A stretch of DNA of 32,085 nt from Bacteroidales bacterium (GCA_025358645.1 JANYIW010000122.1:1-32085); one strand, 5' to 3'. Shown: positions 1-9,266, counted from the first letter of the stretch. Program-made: numbers and translations. Notes: generated by a model from the sequence alone, not told the origin.

Positions 1-2993
1 GCTTTAATTTTTGCTTTAGTTTCCTCTATCATTTCCTTTGATTTGGGCGTTGTGTCGTACATTAAAGCGGTTGCAACGAATACTGATGAATATACACCGG
101 TTCCGATACCAACCAGGAGTGCGAACATAAATCCACGGATCACTGCACCACCGAAGATGAACATGGCAAGAATTGTAAGGATCACTGCAAAAGTTGTATT
201 TATAGTTCTGCTCAGGGTTGAGTTCAATGCCATATTAAGTACCTCTTTAAAAGGACGTTTACGGTATAAAGGAAGGAATTCCCTTGTCCTGTCAAAGACA
301 ATTACGGTATCGCTGACAGAGAATCCGATTACGGTAAGAATGGCTGCAATGAATGATTGATCTATCTCCATTGAAAATGGCATGTGCCCCCAAAGTAAAG
401 AATAGACACCGAGAACAAGAAGAACGTCGTGTGCCAGAGATGCGACAGCCCCAAATCCATACTGCCAGTAACGGTATCTCATGAAGATATATAAGAAAAT
501 GAGGAGAAGCGCTATGCCAACTGCATAGAAAGCGTTGATCTTGATATCTGCGGCAACTACGGGACCAACAGTCTCAGAACTTACCCTGTATTTATCCAAA
601 AAAACTTCTTTTGTAACATCAGCCGGAATGAAAGATTTTAATCCTTCATAAAGCTTGGTATCTACCTCATCTTCAACTCCATTTTCGTTGATCTTGTACT
701 TTGTTGTGATTTTAACCTGATCTTGTTTACCATAGGTTACAACCTGCGGAAGATCTCCGAATGCTATATTAAGTTTGGCAGCAATATCTTCTGTAATAAC
801 CGGTTTATCAAATCTTATCACAAATGAACGTCCCCCGGCAAAATCGATACCCGGATTAAGTCCTCTGACAAACAATGAAACTATACCTGATGTAATAATG
901 ATCCCGGAAATAATATAGAAGTATTTTCTCATACCTATAAAATCTATTTTGGTATGTTTGAAAATGTTAGCAGTAAGCTTAATCGAGAAATGAAGATTAA
1001 CATTCCTTTTCAGGAGAGCTTCATATATTATTCGTGTCAGGAATATAGATGCAAAAACTGAAGTCATAATCCCGATAATAAGGGTTGTTGCAAAACTTCT
1101 GATAGGACCCGTTCCAAAAATATAGAGTACTATACCTGTAAGCATTGTTGTTACTTTTGAGTCGATAATTGCGGGGTAAGCACGTTTGTATCCATCGTTT
1201 AATGCCAGTTTGATTCCTTTTCCACCTCGCAGTTCCTCCCTTATTCGTTCAAATATAAGAATGTTTGCATCAACGTCCATACCCATTGTGAGGACTATGC
1301 CGGCAATACCCGGAAGCGATAGAACAGCATTGAGTGAAGCCAGTACTCCGAAAAGGAGGAAGAGATTGGCAAAGAGAGCGATATCTGCAATTGTACCGGC
1401 GCTCTTGCTATAATAGAATACCATAAATCCCAATACAAGGGCGAATGCCACAAAGAATGAAATAAAACCGGAATTAATTGCTTCTTTACCAAGAGTTGGT
1501 CCGACAATTGTATCTGAAATAATGTGTGTTGGAGCTGGTAATTTACCTGATTTCAGTATGTTAGCAAGGTCATCAGCCTCCTCAATCGTGAAATCTCCTG
1601 TTATTTCGGTACTTCCGCCATTGATCTCATTTTGAACCCGGGGATAGGAACGTACATAACCATCAAGTACAACAACAAGGCATCGCTGGATGTTTTCACG
1701 TGTCATTCTGGCCCAGGTCTTAGAGCCTTCGGAATTCATCGACATATCAACTTTCACATCCCCACCTACTCCTGTAGAAGTTCTGGCTGAAGTAATAACA
1801 TCTCCACCAAGAGGAGGCCGTCCGTCGCGGGTAGTAATTTTAATTGCATGAAGTTCGTACATTGTTTTTGTGGGGTCCTGTTTATCGGGGTTCTGGCTCC
1901 ACATAAGTTTAAGATCGCGTGGAAACAGAGCTTTTATCTGGTTCATTTTCAGATAAGTATTAACCTTTGCAGTATCCTTTGAACTTGCAAGTCCTATCAT
2001 ACATGAAGGCAGAGGCTGTCCTTGAGCAGTTACCCTGGGAACAAGTATACCAAATAATGGATTCTGAAGGGTAAATCCTTCACGAGTACTTGCACCGGCA
2101 ACTTTCGTTGTATCTTTATTGATCAGGTCAAGAAGTGACTGATTTTTTTTGGTAGTATCAGATATTGCGCCCGTTACCGATGGTTCAGTTGTTTTTGATT
2201 TTGTTTTCTCAGTATTTGCCTGAATCTCTTTCAGAAGATTATTTGCTTTTGAAAGGTAACCGATTATCTCGCTGTTTTCGTATGTCTCCCAGAATTCAAG
2301 GTTGGCCGTTCCCTGGAGTAGTTCACGAACTCGTTTTGGATTATTCTGCCCGGGTAATTCAATCAGAATCTGACCTTTTGTTGAGAGCTGAGTAATATTA
2401 GGTTGAACTACACCAAAACGGTCGATCCTGGTTCGAAGGATATTAAATGCATTGGTTATAGCGCCCGTAACTTCACTGTCAAGGACTTTAAGAACCTGGT
2501 CGTTTGTTGAATTAAAATTGATTTTCTCTTTCAGTTCAACAGTTCCAAATACTGAAGCAAGCTTTGCATTCGGGTCAATCTCCTGGAAAGCTTTGCCGAA
2601 TAAAGTAAGATAATCTGACTGGCTGGATTTCTGAAGTTCTTTTGCCCTGATCAGAGCTGCATTGAAACTTTTATCAGGATTATAGTTTGAGAGAGCTTTT
2701 AAAATATCTTCAACAGAGACTTCAAGTATAACGTTCATCCCGCCTTTAAGGTCGAGACCGAGGTTCAGTTCTTTTTTCTGACACTCTTTGAATGTGTTTC
2801 CAAGAAAACTCCATTTTTCTTTTGGAAGTGTGGAAATTGAATCGAGGTACTGAGTTTCTTTTTCCAGGTCTCCATTTGCATATACTTTGGCTTCTTTCTT
2901 TACCTTATAGGTTGCACCTGTAAATGAAAGCTGATAAATTGATACCAACCCTAATGCAATTGCCAGAACGATGATAGCTGCTTTATTCTGCAT
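1..2993 (-). CDS. secDF: Protein translocase subunit SecDF (fused SecD-SecF), C-terminus cut by window edge
   Basis: This is the proton-driven accessory component of the Sec translocon in the inner membrane, which helps pull exported proteins across. Reading leftward from the ATG at 2993 gives an open frame of 997 codons that does not stop before the edge, so only a short C-terminal end is missing. An N-terminal membrane segment (residues about 4-22) is followed by the SecD signature LGLDLKGGMN near residues 78-87, then by the membrane motif VDANILIFERIREE (about 1290-1250). A second half has the SecF signature NPGIDFAGG (about 865-840) and the SecF motif SDTVIVFDR. Both halves are in one frame, the fused form usual in Bacteroidota. 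It is preceded by its own promoter-like element rather than running on from the TolC-like gene, and the 151-base gap contains a short repeat. Identification is firm. Confidence 0.96.
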   Translation of the reverse strand, partial: MQNKAAIIVLAIALGLVSIYQLSFTGATYKVKKEAKVYANGDLEKETQYLDSISTLPKEKWSFLGNTFKECQKKELNLGLDLKGGMNVILEVSVEDILKALSNYNPDKSFNAALIRAKELQKSSQSDYLTLFGKAFQEIDPNAKLASVFGTVELKEKINFNSTNDQVLKVLDSEVTGAITNAFNILRTRIDRFGVVQPNITQLSTKGQILIELPGQNNPKRVRELLQGTANLEFWETYENSEIIGYLSKANNLLKEIQANTEKTKSKTTEPSVTGAISDTTKKNQSLLDLINKDTTKVAGASTREGFTLQNPLFGILVPRVTAQGQPLPSCMIGLASSKDTAKVNTYLKMNQIKALFPRDLKLMWSQNPDKQDPTKTMYELHAIKITTRDGRPPLGGDVITSARTSTGVGGDVKVDMSMNSEGSKTWARMTRENIQRCLVVVLDGYVRSYPRVQNEINGGSTEITGDFTIEEADDLANILKSGKLPAPTHIISDTIVGPTLGKEAINSGFISFFVAFALVLGFMVFYYSKSAGTIADIALFANLFLLFGVLASLNAVLSLPGIAGIVLTMGMDVDANILIFERIREELRGGKGIKLALNDGYKRAYPAIIDSKVTTMLTGIVLYIFGTGPIRSFATTLIIGIMTSVFASIFLTRIIYEALLKRNVNLHFSIKLTANIFKHTKIDFIGMRKYFYIISGIIITSGIVSLFVRGLNPGIDFAGGRSFVIRFDKPVITEDIAAKLNIAFGDLPQVVTYGKQDQVKITTKYKINENGVEDEVDTKLYEGLKSFIPADVTKEVFLDKYRVSSETVGPVVAADIKINAFYAVGIALLLIFLYIFMRYRYWQYGFGAVASLAHDVLLVLGVYSLLWGHMPFSMEIDQSFIAAILTVIGFSVSDTVIVFDRTREFLPLYRKRPFKEVLNMALNSTLSRTINTTFAVILTILAMFIFGGAVIRGFMFALLVGIGTGVYSSVFVATALMYDTTPKSKEMIEETKAKIK

Positions 2994-3051
2994 TTGTCTA
3001 TTCTTTTGGGATTATGTAAGAGTTTTTCGTTATTCTTCTTTGATTGAGGCG

Positions 3052-3084
3052 CAAAGATATTAAAATTTTGCAAAAACACTCAAA
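3052..3084 (-). promoter_or_regulatory. Bacteroidota-type promoter for secDF
   Basis: On the minus strand, TTTG (3084-3081) is followed by 21 bases and then TATCTTTG (3059-3052). This is an exact match to the known Bacteroidota consensus TTTG-N19-21-TAnnTTTG. It leaves a leader of roughly 50 bases before the secDF ATG. Confidence 0.7.
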
Positions 3085-3110
3085 TTAAAGGCATTTGTTT
3101 CTGACGAAAA

Positions 3111-3136
3111 ACCCCTAAAAGGGAGGTTGGGAGGCA
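3111..3136. repeat. Short C/G-rich intergenic palindrome-like repeat
   Basis: Just downstream of the TolC-like stop codon is a C-run/G-run sequence (CCCCTAAAAGGGAGG then TTGGGAGG). Its CCCCT...AGGG arms can pair. It resembles the sequence at the right edge of the window (CCCCCTAAATCCCCT) and a class of short dispersed repeats I know from Bacteroidota genomes. It may also act as a transcript end for the efflux operon. Family membership is inferred, since only one other partial copy is visible here. Confidence 0.45.
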
Positions 3137-3144
3137 AAAATTTA

Positions 3145-4629
3145 TTATTGAAGCAGTTTTTCGTAATCAGTATCGAGTTGACTCCTATTTATAAAGTCGA
3201 ACAGTGTGAGGCTTCGGATATTATAGAAAAAACTCCAGTAATCCTGCAAGGACTGAACATAAGCTCTTTTGTTCTGATCCTTGCGGCTATCAGCATCATT
3301 CAAGTCAAGAACTGCAATCTTACCTATAAGGAATCGCTGTTTAGTAACCTCATATCTTTTCATTGCAACTGTGTCAGATTTTGCTGCAATAGCAACCTGG
3401 CTTTTCTGAAGGTTGAACTGTTCAACATCCAGGAATAGATTCTGCTGAAAATCGACCACCGCCTGATTTGCCTGAACCTGTGCCAGTTCAAGGCTTGATT
3501 TTGCCATCTGGTATCTGCCTTTACCCAGGCCCCAGTCAAGAATTGGCAAAGTAAACCCGACTCTCACTCTTTGGGAATTGCTCAGGTTATTATAAGCAGT
3601 TGCAAAATCAGTTGACTGTTGCGATAGACCAAGTGATGCCGTCACGCTGGCATTAAGCCCTTTTGACGCCTTAGCCTGCGCAGCATTACTCTGGGCATTA
3701 AGAACATTGATTTGTTGATTTAACAAATCCGGATTATTATTCATTGCCAGATCGAGGACTTCCTTCATCTCAACCTGCAAATCAGGTATTTTATCCGGAA
3801 GTATAAGTTCCAGTCTTACATTTTCATTATATCCAAGAAATGATCTTAACCTTATTTCTCTGTCACGTAAGTTCATATCAGCCTGCTTCCTGGAAGTTTC
3901 TGCATTTAGCCAGGAGAGTTGCATCTGTAAAAGTTCATCTTCAGCAATAGTACCTAATTGATATCTTCCCTTTGCTATCCTGAACAAAGTATCAGCGTTG
4001 GAATAGTTCATCTCTGATATCTGCTTATTTATCTGAGCTAAAGCCAGGGAAAAGAAATTCATAACGGCACTGAGGTGTACTCCTTCAATATTTGCCAGGT
4101 AAGCTTTCTTTGCAGCATTATATTTTACAGGTTCAATTTTCTTCTGCCATTTTAATGTATTATATTTCCTGATAGGCTGCGTAATATCTATACTAACAGG
4201 ATTAGTGATATAATTAGTTCGAAGGTTACGCTCAACGTCCCTGAAAAGTGTAAGGTCCGATCTCAACGATATTACTGTACCTGTTGGGCCTATATTTTGA
4301 GAAAGAGCTAAAGTTCCCAGATTACTAATTGTATTTTTGCGCTTGTAGATATAAAGATCATTTTGTGAATCGTAAACTTTATCCAGACCATTACTAAAGT
4401 CTGGTGTTGTACCGAACAAAGTAATTGATGGCAGATACTGTGCCTTAAATGATCTATACTGCCAGTAGCTGGAGCGATACCTGTGTTTGGCAATCAAAGC
4501 ATTCGGTGACTGCTCTTCAGCAAGCTTAATAACTTCCTCGAATGTGAGTTTTTTGACTTCCTGTGCAATTATTTCCTTCGAAGAAACAAGAAGCACAACT
4601 ATGAGTGAAAATAAAAGTAATTTCTTCAT
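3145..4629 (-). CDS. TolC-family outer membrane efflux protein
   Basis: This is a 494-residue outer-membrane channel of the OEP/TolC family, expected to form the trimeric exit duct for the adaptor and permease encoded just upstream. The start at 4629 gives a clean signal peptide (MKKLLLFSLIVVLLVSS, with a cleavage site near AQ at residues 21-22). A longer frame reaches an ATG at 4707, but that extension overlaps the permease stop and reads through a GC-rich hairpin, so I reject it. The body shows the two OEP-type helical repeats, rich in Q, A and N heptads, for example SWLNAETSRKQADMNLRDRE and the later AKSSLELAQVQANQAVVDFQ. A tyrosine/arginine-rich beta segment lies near residues 50-140. Length fits the family. 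The family is clear, the substrate is not. Confidence 0.88.
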   Translation of the reverse strand: MKKLLLFSLIVVLLVSSKEIIAQEVKKLTFEEVIKLAEEQSPNALIAKHRYRSSYWQYRSFKAQYLPSITLFGTTPDFSNGLDKVYDSQNDLYIYKRKNTISNLGTLALSQNIGPTGTVISLRSDLTLFRDVERNLRTNYITNPVSIDITQPIRKYNTLKWQKKIEPVKYNAAKKAYLANIEGVHLSAVMNFFSLALAQINKQISEMNYSNADTLFRIAKGRYQLGTIAEDELLQMQLSWLNAETSRKQADMNLRDREIRLRSFLGYNENVRLELILPDKIPDLQVEMKEVLDLAMNNNPDLLNQQINVLNAQSNAAQAKASKGLNASVTASLGLSQQSTDFATAYNNLSNSQRVRVGFTLPILDWGLGKGRYQMAKSSLELAQVQANQAVVDFQQNLFLDVEQFNLQKSQVAIAAKSDTVAMKRYEVTKQRFLIGKIAVLDLNDADSRKDQNKRAYVQSLQDYWSFFYNIRSLTLFDFINRSQLDTDYEKLLQ

Positions 4630-4659
4630 TTTTATAATATAATAATTTATACCATCTTT

Positions 4660-4674
4660 CCCCGCCAGGCGGGG
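4660..4674. repeat. GC-rich hairpin between permease and TolC genes
   Basis: CCCCGCCAGGCGGGG forms a 6-7 bp perfect G:C stem with a minimal loop in an otherwise AT-rich gap between two genes of the efflux operon. It has no downstream T-run on the minus strand, so it is not a typical intrinsic terminator. An inserted REP-like unit or an mRNA-processing or stability hairpin would both fit. Confidence 0.5.
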
Positions 4675-4699
4675 TGCCGAACTTGTGAGGCAGAAGGGG

Positions 4700-6070
4700 T
4701 TATTCATGCCTCAAAGATTCAATAGGATCTTTTTCTGATGCTCTTTTTGCCGGGGAATAACCAAAGATTACTCCAACAGCTGCTGATACCCCAAAAGCAA
4801 TAAATACGGAGAAGAAGGAGACAATTGTCATAATCCCGGCAATTTGCTCTATCAGTTTAGCCATAATGACGCCAAAGAACACGCCAATAAAACCTCCTGA
4901 TACGCTTATAAGAACAGCTTCAGATAGAAACTGTACAACAATATCCATTTTCTTGGCTCCTATTGCCATCCTGGTACCTATCTCTTTTATCCTTTCCATA
5001 ACCGAAGCAAACATGATATTCATAATTCCGATTCCACCAACGATAAGTGAGATACTGGCTATAGCTCCAAGAACAACATTAAAGATATCTTTTGTCCTTT
5101 GTTGCTGTTTAAGCAGTAATTCCGGCACGGTTATCTCAAAGTCCTTTACGCCTGTATGACGTCTTGTAAGCATACGGCTCAGAATTTCTGTTGTTGGTTG
5201 CAGCTGCTCGGTTTCAGTTACCTGAACGACTATTCTGTCGAGTTGATTATAATTTGTCTCAGTATTACTTGATGCATCAGCACTGCTGACAACTACTCTC
5301 GCCATTCCTCCACCATAAAACTGTCTTGAAGAGGCTTCCGAAACCAGTTTTGTATTAAGAAGGGCTCTGTTCTGGTATCTTAAAAGCATTGTCTGGATGG
5401 GAATATAAATGTTGTCGTTATAAACATTTACCCCTTTTTCTTCAAATCCTGTAAGACTCACGTTGGTTTTCTGGAGTACTCCGATTACCTTGAGCCAAAT
5501 CCCGTTAAATTTTATATACTGACCAAGAGGGTCAATTTTACTGAAGAATTTTGATCTGATATTTGCTCCAATAATACAAACCTGTATCCCATTCTCTTCC
5601 TGAAATGAATTAAAGAAAGCTCCACCTACAAGAGGCAAGTTGTATAAGAAAAAATAATCATTGGAGACTCCTACAAGCTTGGCAGTATACTTTACACCGT
5701 TAAGCATTGCTATTGAGTTAAATGAAATCTCAGGACTTATTCGCTTCACTGATGGAAGTGTTTCCCTAATTGCATCCACATCAAGTAGATTTAATCCCCT
5801 CGAGAATTTCTTTTGCTGTTTCTCCCCCTCAGTTGTGGAAGACGATTTATCTGCAATGACCGGATTGATGAGGATATTGTTTACTCCTACCATCTTCATC
5901 TGTTCCATTATCTCCTGTTTGGCGCCTTTCCCGATCGCGAGCATCGCGATAACTGCTGCCACCCCGAATATTATTCCAAGTGCTGTCAGCATTGATTTCA
6001 GCTTGTTTGAGACAATGGATTCAACAGCAATTTCAATATCGTGGAAATATCTTAATATAAATCTGAACAT
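4700..6070 (-). CDS. MacB-like ABC transporter permease (FtsX domain, no ATPase domain)
   Basis: This 456-residue inner-membrane protein has MacB/LolC-type topology. One membrane helix (about residues 22-48, TALGIIFGVAAVIAMLAIGKGA) is followed by a large periplasmic domain (about 50-325). Three C-terminal helices make up the FtsX domain; the first runs through ISLIVGGIGIMNIMFASV, followed by ERIKEIGTRMAIGA. The C-terminus (ASEKDPIESLRHE) is the usual end of this family. Classical MacB proteins carry an N-terminal ATP-binding domain of about 230 residues, but here the protein begins directly with the first membrane helix. No Walker A motif is present in it or in its neighbours. It lies 20 bases after the adaptor gene and about 70 before the TolC-like gene, so the three probably form one tripartite pump. 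Export of a drug, peptide or lipid is possible, but the substrate cannot be read from the sequence. Confidence 0.9.
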   Translation of the reverse strand: MFRFILRYFHDIEIAVESIVSNKLKSMLTALGIIFGVAAVIAMLAIGKGAKQEIMEQMKMVGVNNILINPVIADKSSSTTEGEKQQKKFSRGLNLLDVDAIRETLPSVKRISPEISFNSIAMLNGVKYTAKLVGVSNDYFFLYNLPLVGGAFFNSFQEENGIQVCIIGANIRSKFFSKIDPLGQYIKFNGIWLKVIGVLQKTNVSLTGFEEKGVNVYNDNIYIPIQTMLLRYQNRALLNTKLVSEASSRQFYGGGMARVVVSSADASSNTETNYNQLDRIVVQVTETEQLQPTTEILSRMLTRRHTGVKDFEITVPELLLKQQQRTKDIFNVVLGAIASISLIVGGIGIMNIMFASVMERIKEIGTRMAIGAKKMDIVVQFLSEAVLISVSGGFIGVFFGVIMAKLIEQIAGIMTIVSFFSVFIAFGVSAAVGVIFGYSPAKRASEKDPIESLRHE

Positions 6071-6090
6071 ATTATTCCCGGTTTAATTAA

Positions 6091-7686
6091 TTATTTCTTA
6101 ACTGATGCAGGGGTAGCAACCTGACTGTTTTGTCGGGTACTCTGCTCTCCCGACTGTCTTCTCCTTGTTCCTGCAGAGGTATCCCTGACACCACCCTGCT
6201 GGTTATTCCGCCTTTTCATCATCCTTTTCATTGCCGCGGTATCTCTTGGAGCGCCATTCGGACCACCTGATTGATTATCTCTCCTGTTCTGAAATCGCTG
6301 CATCATCTCAGGAGTAATATTCATTCCCGGACTGCCAGACATTCTTCCACCTTCTACTTTGGCCTTTTCAGCTTCCTGCCTGAGACGCATCTCTTCAGCT
6401 TTTTTCGTTTTTGCGCGATCTTTAATGACCGAGACTAACTCTTCACCTGTCAATTTGAAATTTTCTGCTTTTGCAGGTGTATTAAGATAAATCTGAGTTC
6501 CAGGTTGCAATCCTTGTTCAATGACAACATTATTTTCGTTGGATTCCCCAAGTACAACAACTTGTCTTGTTCCGTTTTTCATATAAACATAAGGAATACT
6601 GTCAGTACCTGCCTGTACACTTTCAAGCGGGATATAAGTCACATTATCAATTGTTTTTGTGACAATCTTGTTACCTGTTGTCATTGAAGGTCTTAAGATC
6701 GGATCAGATCCGTCTACTTCGATAAGAACCTCAAAAACTTTTGCATCGGCATTTGGCAACTGCTCTCCTATATTAGCGACACTTGTGACTGTTCCGGTAT
6801 AAGATTTTTCCGGAAAGGCGTCTACCAGAATCTCAACATGCTGTCCAGTTTTGACTTTGCTTACATCGATTTCATTAACATAAGTTTTTGACATCATCGA
6901 CGACATGTCAGGGAGGGTAGCAACAACATTATCCCATGGACTGATTGAAGAGCCCAATTTCCTTTTGGCTCCCATCCTGTCGCGTTTATAAATAATCATG
7001 CCCGAGGATGGAGCAGTAATAATAAACTTCGACAGTACTGTCTGAAGATCGCTGACTCTTGTACGTTGTTCAGCAAGATTGGTTTTATTTGTTCTCATAT
7101 CTGACTTGGCCTGTTCAACTCTCAGAGAATAACCTCTTTTTGACTGGTCGAGTGTACGGTTAGCTTTATCAAGCGATATTTCTGCCTGTCGTATGGTTGT
7201 GGGAGGTTCATATTTTGATTGTTGAAGTGTTATTGCAGCTTCTTCAACTGAAAATCCCAGATTCTTGATATTATCCCTTAAATTACTGAGAGTAACCGCA
7301 GTATCAAGTATTTTCATTTCCAGATTAGTTTCAAAAGTAATAAGTCTTTCAAGTTCGTCTTTCAAACTATTATCAAATGCTGTCCTGTCGAGTGTTGCAA
7401 CATAATCTCCACCTTTTACCTCAGTACCTTCAGGGACTATATCCGTTAGTTTTATGTCCATTGCCCTGATACCTCTGCTCTGGGAAAAGTCCGGACCAAA
7501 AATGTCAGTCGATTTTTTTGCCTGCAATTCCCCGGTTGTAGTTACAACTATATCAAACTGCCCTTTTTCCGACTCAGCAAACAGGTTTGATACATCTTTC
7601 CTGGAGGTCAATTTGATGATAACAATCAGAACTATGATTGCAGCAACAACAATAATACCTGTGATAATAAATGTTCTTTTCATCAT
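6091..7686 (-). CDS. HlyD/MacA-family periplasmic adaptor of the efflux system
   Basis: This 531-residue membrane-fusion protein should bridge the permease and the outer-membrane channel. A single N-terminal anchor (about residues 5-27) is followed by the first half of a lipoyl/barrel region (FDIVVTTTGELQAKKSTDIFGP). A coiled coil covers about 120-215 (LERLITFETNLEMK ... TNLAEQRTRVSDLQTVLSKF), then the return strand ITAPSSGMIIYKRDR and a beta-barrel domain (VEILVDAFPEKSYTGTVTSV). From about residue 445 to the end comes an 86-residue low-complexity tail rich in Arg, Gln, Asn, Gly and Met, which is unusual for the family. Two ATGs lie in tandem (7686 and 7683), and either could be the start. 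It begins the efflux operon, 117 bases after glmM. Confidence 0.88.
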   Translation of the reverse strand: MMKRTFIITGIIVVAAIIVLIVIIKLTSRKDVSNLFAESEKGQFDIVVTTTGELQAKKSTDIFGPDFSQSRGIRAMDIKLTDIVPEGTEVKGGDYVATLDRTAFDNSLKDELERLITFETNLEMKILDTAVTLSNLRDNIKNLGFSVEEAAITLQQSKYEPPTTIRQAEISLDKANRTLDQSKRGYSLRVEQAKSDMRTNKTNLAEQRTRVSDLQTVLSKFIITAPSSGMIIYKRDRMGAKRKLGSSISPWDNVVATLPDMSSMMSKTYVNEIDVSKVKTGQHVEILVDAFPEKSYTGTVTSVANIGEQLPNADAKVFEVLIEVDGSDPILRPSMTTGNKIVTKTIDNVTYIPLESVQAGTDSIPYVYMKNGTRQVVVLGESNENNVVIEQGLQPGTQIYLNTPAKAENFKLTGEELVSVIKDRAKTKKAEEMRLRQEAEKAKVEGGRMSGSPGMNITPEMMQRFQNRRDNQSGGPNGAPRDTAAMKRMMKRRNNQQGGVRDTSAGTRRRQSGEQSTRQNSQVATPASVKK

Positions 7687-7807
7687 AAATATAATTTGAT
7701 TTTAATGGTATGATGGAGCTCGTATGTTTAAAAATGTAGGCTATATAAACCTAAAGACATCGTTGCAGGTTGATTTATTCCGGCTGTGCTGACAAAATAG
7801 AATGAAA

Positions 7808-9190
7808 TTAGGTTTTTTTAACAATTCCTATAACTGAATCGGCCAGATCATTTGCCTCATCATTAGTTCTTCCTTCAGCATAAATACGCATAATTGGTTC
7901 GGTATTCGATTTCCTGATCTGAACCCATCCATTATTATGTTCAATCCATAAACCATCTCTCTCATCCATCAGATGCCCCTTAAAATAATCTTTTACAGCA
8001 TCGGTGATCTGACTAAATTCGACGGACGGATCAAGAGTGAGCTTTTTCTTGGCAATAACATATTGTGGATATATCTTTCGTAAAACTGAACAATTCATTT
8101 TACTTTTTGCCAGATGTGACAGAAACAGTGCTATTCCAACCAAGGCATCACGACCGTAATGCAGTTCAGGGTAAATTACGCCACCATTGCCCTCACCACC
8201 TATTACTGCATTTCTTTTTTTCATCTCTTCTACAACATTTACTTCACCAACAGATGCTGAGTAGTGTTTGCAGCCATACCCGGCAGTAATATCTTTTAAA
8301 GCTTTAGTTGAAGAAAGATTAGATACTGTATTCCCGGGAGTATTTTTAAGGATATAATCGGAGATCGAGACAAGAGTATACTCCTCACCAAACATCCTCC
8401 CATCTTCGCATACAATGGCAAGACGGTCAACATCGGGGTCAACAACAAACCCGATATCGGCGCTGCCCTTTACCACAAACTCTGAAATACCTTTAAGGTT
8501 TTCAGGCAGAGGCTCAGGGTTATGTGCAAAATTACCATCTGGAAATGTATTAAGCTCAATCACTTTGTCTACTCCCAAAGACTTGAGTAGATGTGGCAGA
8601 ATTATTCCGCCAACCGAATTGATACAATCTATAGCTACAGTGAAGTCTGCAGTTTTGATTGCTTTTATATCAACGAGCTTTAAAGCGAGTATCAGATCAA
8701 TATGCTTCTTTCCCCATGAGTCGTCCTGCTCAAGAGATCCGGTAAGATCATTCGAAATAAAATTAAAATCTTCTCTCGCGGCAATTTCCAATACATTCAT
8801 ACCATCCAGAGCTGAAAGGAACTCCCCTTTCTCATTAAGCAGTTTTAGAGCATTCCATTCTGCCGGGTTATGGCTTGCAGTAATAATAATTCCTCCATCA
8901 GCATGTATCCCGGTAACTGCAAGTTCTACAGTAGGAGTTGTTGCCATGCCAAGGTCAATCACACTAATTCCCAGACTACGCAAAGTGGTAATTACCAGGT
9001 TATTTACCATACTTCCTGATTTTCGGGCGTCACGACCCACAATTACTTTCAATCCACTCTTTTGATGTCGTGACTGGACCCAGGTTCCAAATGCCGCTGC
9101 AAATTTTACTATGTCTACCGGTGAGAGACTTTCTCCAGGTTTTCCGCCAATTGTTCCCCGGATTCCGGATATTGATTTTATCAGTGCCAT
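7808..9190 (-). CDS. glmM: Phosphoglucosamine mutase / phosphohexomutase
   Basis: This is a 460-residue alpha-D-phosphohexomutase, probably converting glucosamine-6-phosphate to glucosamine-1-phosphate for peptidoglycan and LPS precursor synthesis in the cytoplasm. The ATG at 9190 gives MALIKSISGIRGTIGG, the standard N-terminus. The phosphoserine loop is TASHNP with the catalytic Ser at about residue 106. The metal-binding loop is DPDVDR (251-256), the sugar-binding loop is GEGNGG (332-337), and the phosphate-binding loop is RKSNTEPIMR near the C-terminus. The GEGNGG form, rather than the GEQSGH of many bacterial GlmM proteins, is shared with archaeal-type phosphohexomutases as I recall them. 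A phosphomannomutase or phosphoglucomutase role therefore remains possible. It is divergent from the pseudouridine synthase operon. Confidence 0.88.
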   Translation of the reverse strand: MALIKSISGIRGTIGGKPGESLSPVDIVKFAAAFGTWVQSRHQKSGLKVIVGRDARKSGSMVNNLVITTLRSLGISVIDLGMATTPTVELAVTGIHADGGIIITASHNPAEWNALKLLNEKGEFLSALDGMNVLEIAAREDFNFISNDLTGSLEQDDSWGKKHIDLILALKLVDIKAIKTADFTVAIDCINSVGGIILPHLLKSLGVDKVIELNTFPDGNFAHNPEPLPENLKGISEFVVKGSADIGFVVDPDVDRLAIVCEDGRMFGEEYTLVSISDYILKNTPGNTVSNLSSTKALKDITAGYGCKHYSASVGEVNVVEEMKKRNAVIGGEGNGGVIYPELHYGRDALVGIALFLSHLAKSKMNCSVLRKIYPQYVIAKKKLTLDPSVEFSQITDAVKDYFKGHLMDERDGLWIEHNNGWVQIRKSNTEPIMRIYAEGRTNDEANDLADSVIGIVKKT

Positions 9191-9212
9191 ATTGAGAGGA
9201 TCTTCAGATTTA

Positions 9213-9266
9213 CAAAGGTGCAAAAAAAACATCAAATCAAAATATCATCAAATAATTGTACCTTTG
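9213..9266. promoter_or_regulatory. Divergent promoter region between glmM and the rluB-type/era/der operon
   Basis: On the plus strand, TACCTTTG (9259-9266) matches the Bacteroidota -7 element TAnnTTTG, 20 bases before the pseudouridine synthase ATG. I see no good -33 TTTG for it. On the minus strand, CACCTTTG (9220-9213) is a one-mismatch -7 element, with a TTTG (9241-9238) 17 bases upstream; it would serve glmM. The two -7 elements share the core CCTTTGCACC/GCACCTTTG. The elements are seen in the sequence; their use is inferred. Confidence 0.5.

Noticed and set aside
43-360. Plus-strand open frame at the left edge
   Set aside because: It is antisense to the conserved SecF half of secDF and has no domain signal.
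4630-4707. N-terminal extension of the TolC-like protein from the ATG at 4707
   Set aside because: It overlaps the permease stop, translates the GC hairpin and would place a signal peptide 27 residues inside the protein.
7737-7753. TAGG-N9-CCTA inverted repeat upstream of the adaptor gene as an operator
   Set aside because: The arms are only 4 bases and the centre is not symmetric, so chance is sufficient.
8415-9065. 216-codon plus-strand open frame inside glmM
   Set aside because: It is fully antisense to a gene with intact catalytic motifs, has no recognisable domain and looks like a codon-bias shadow.
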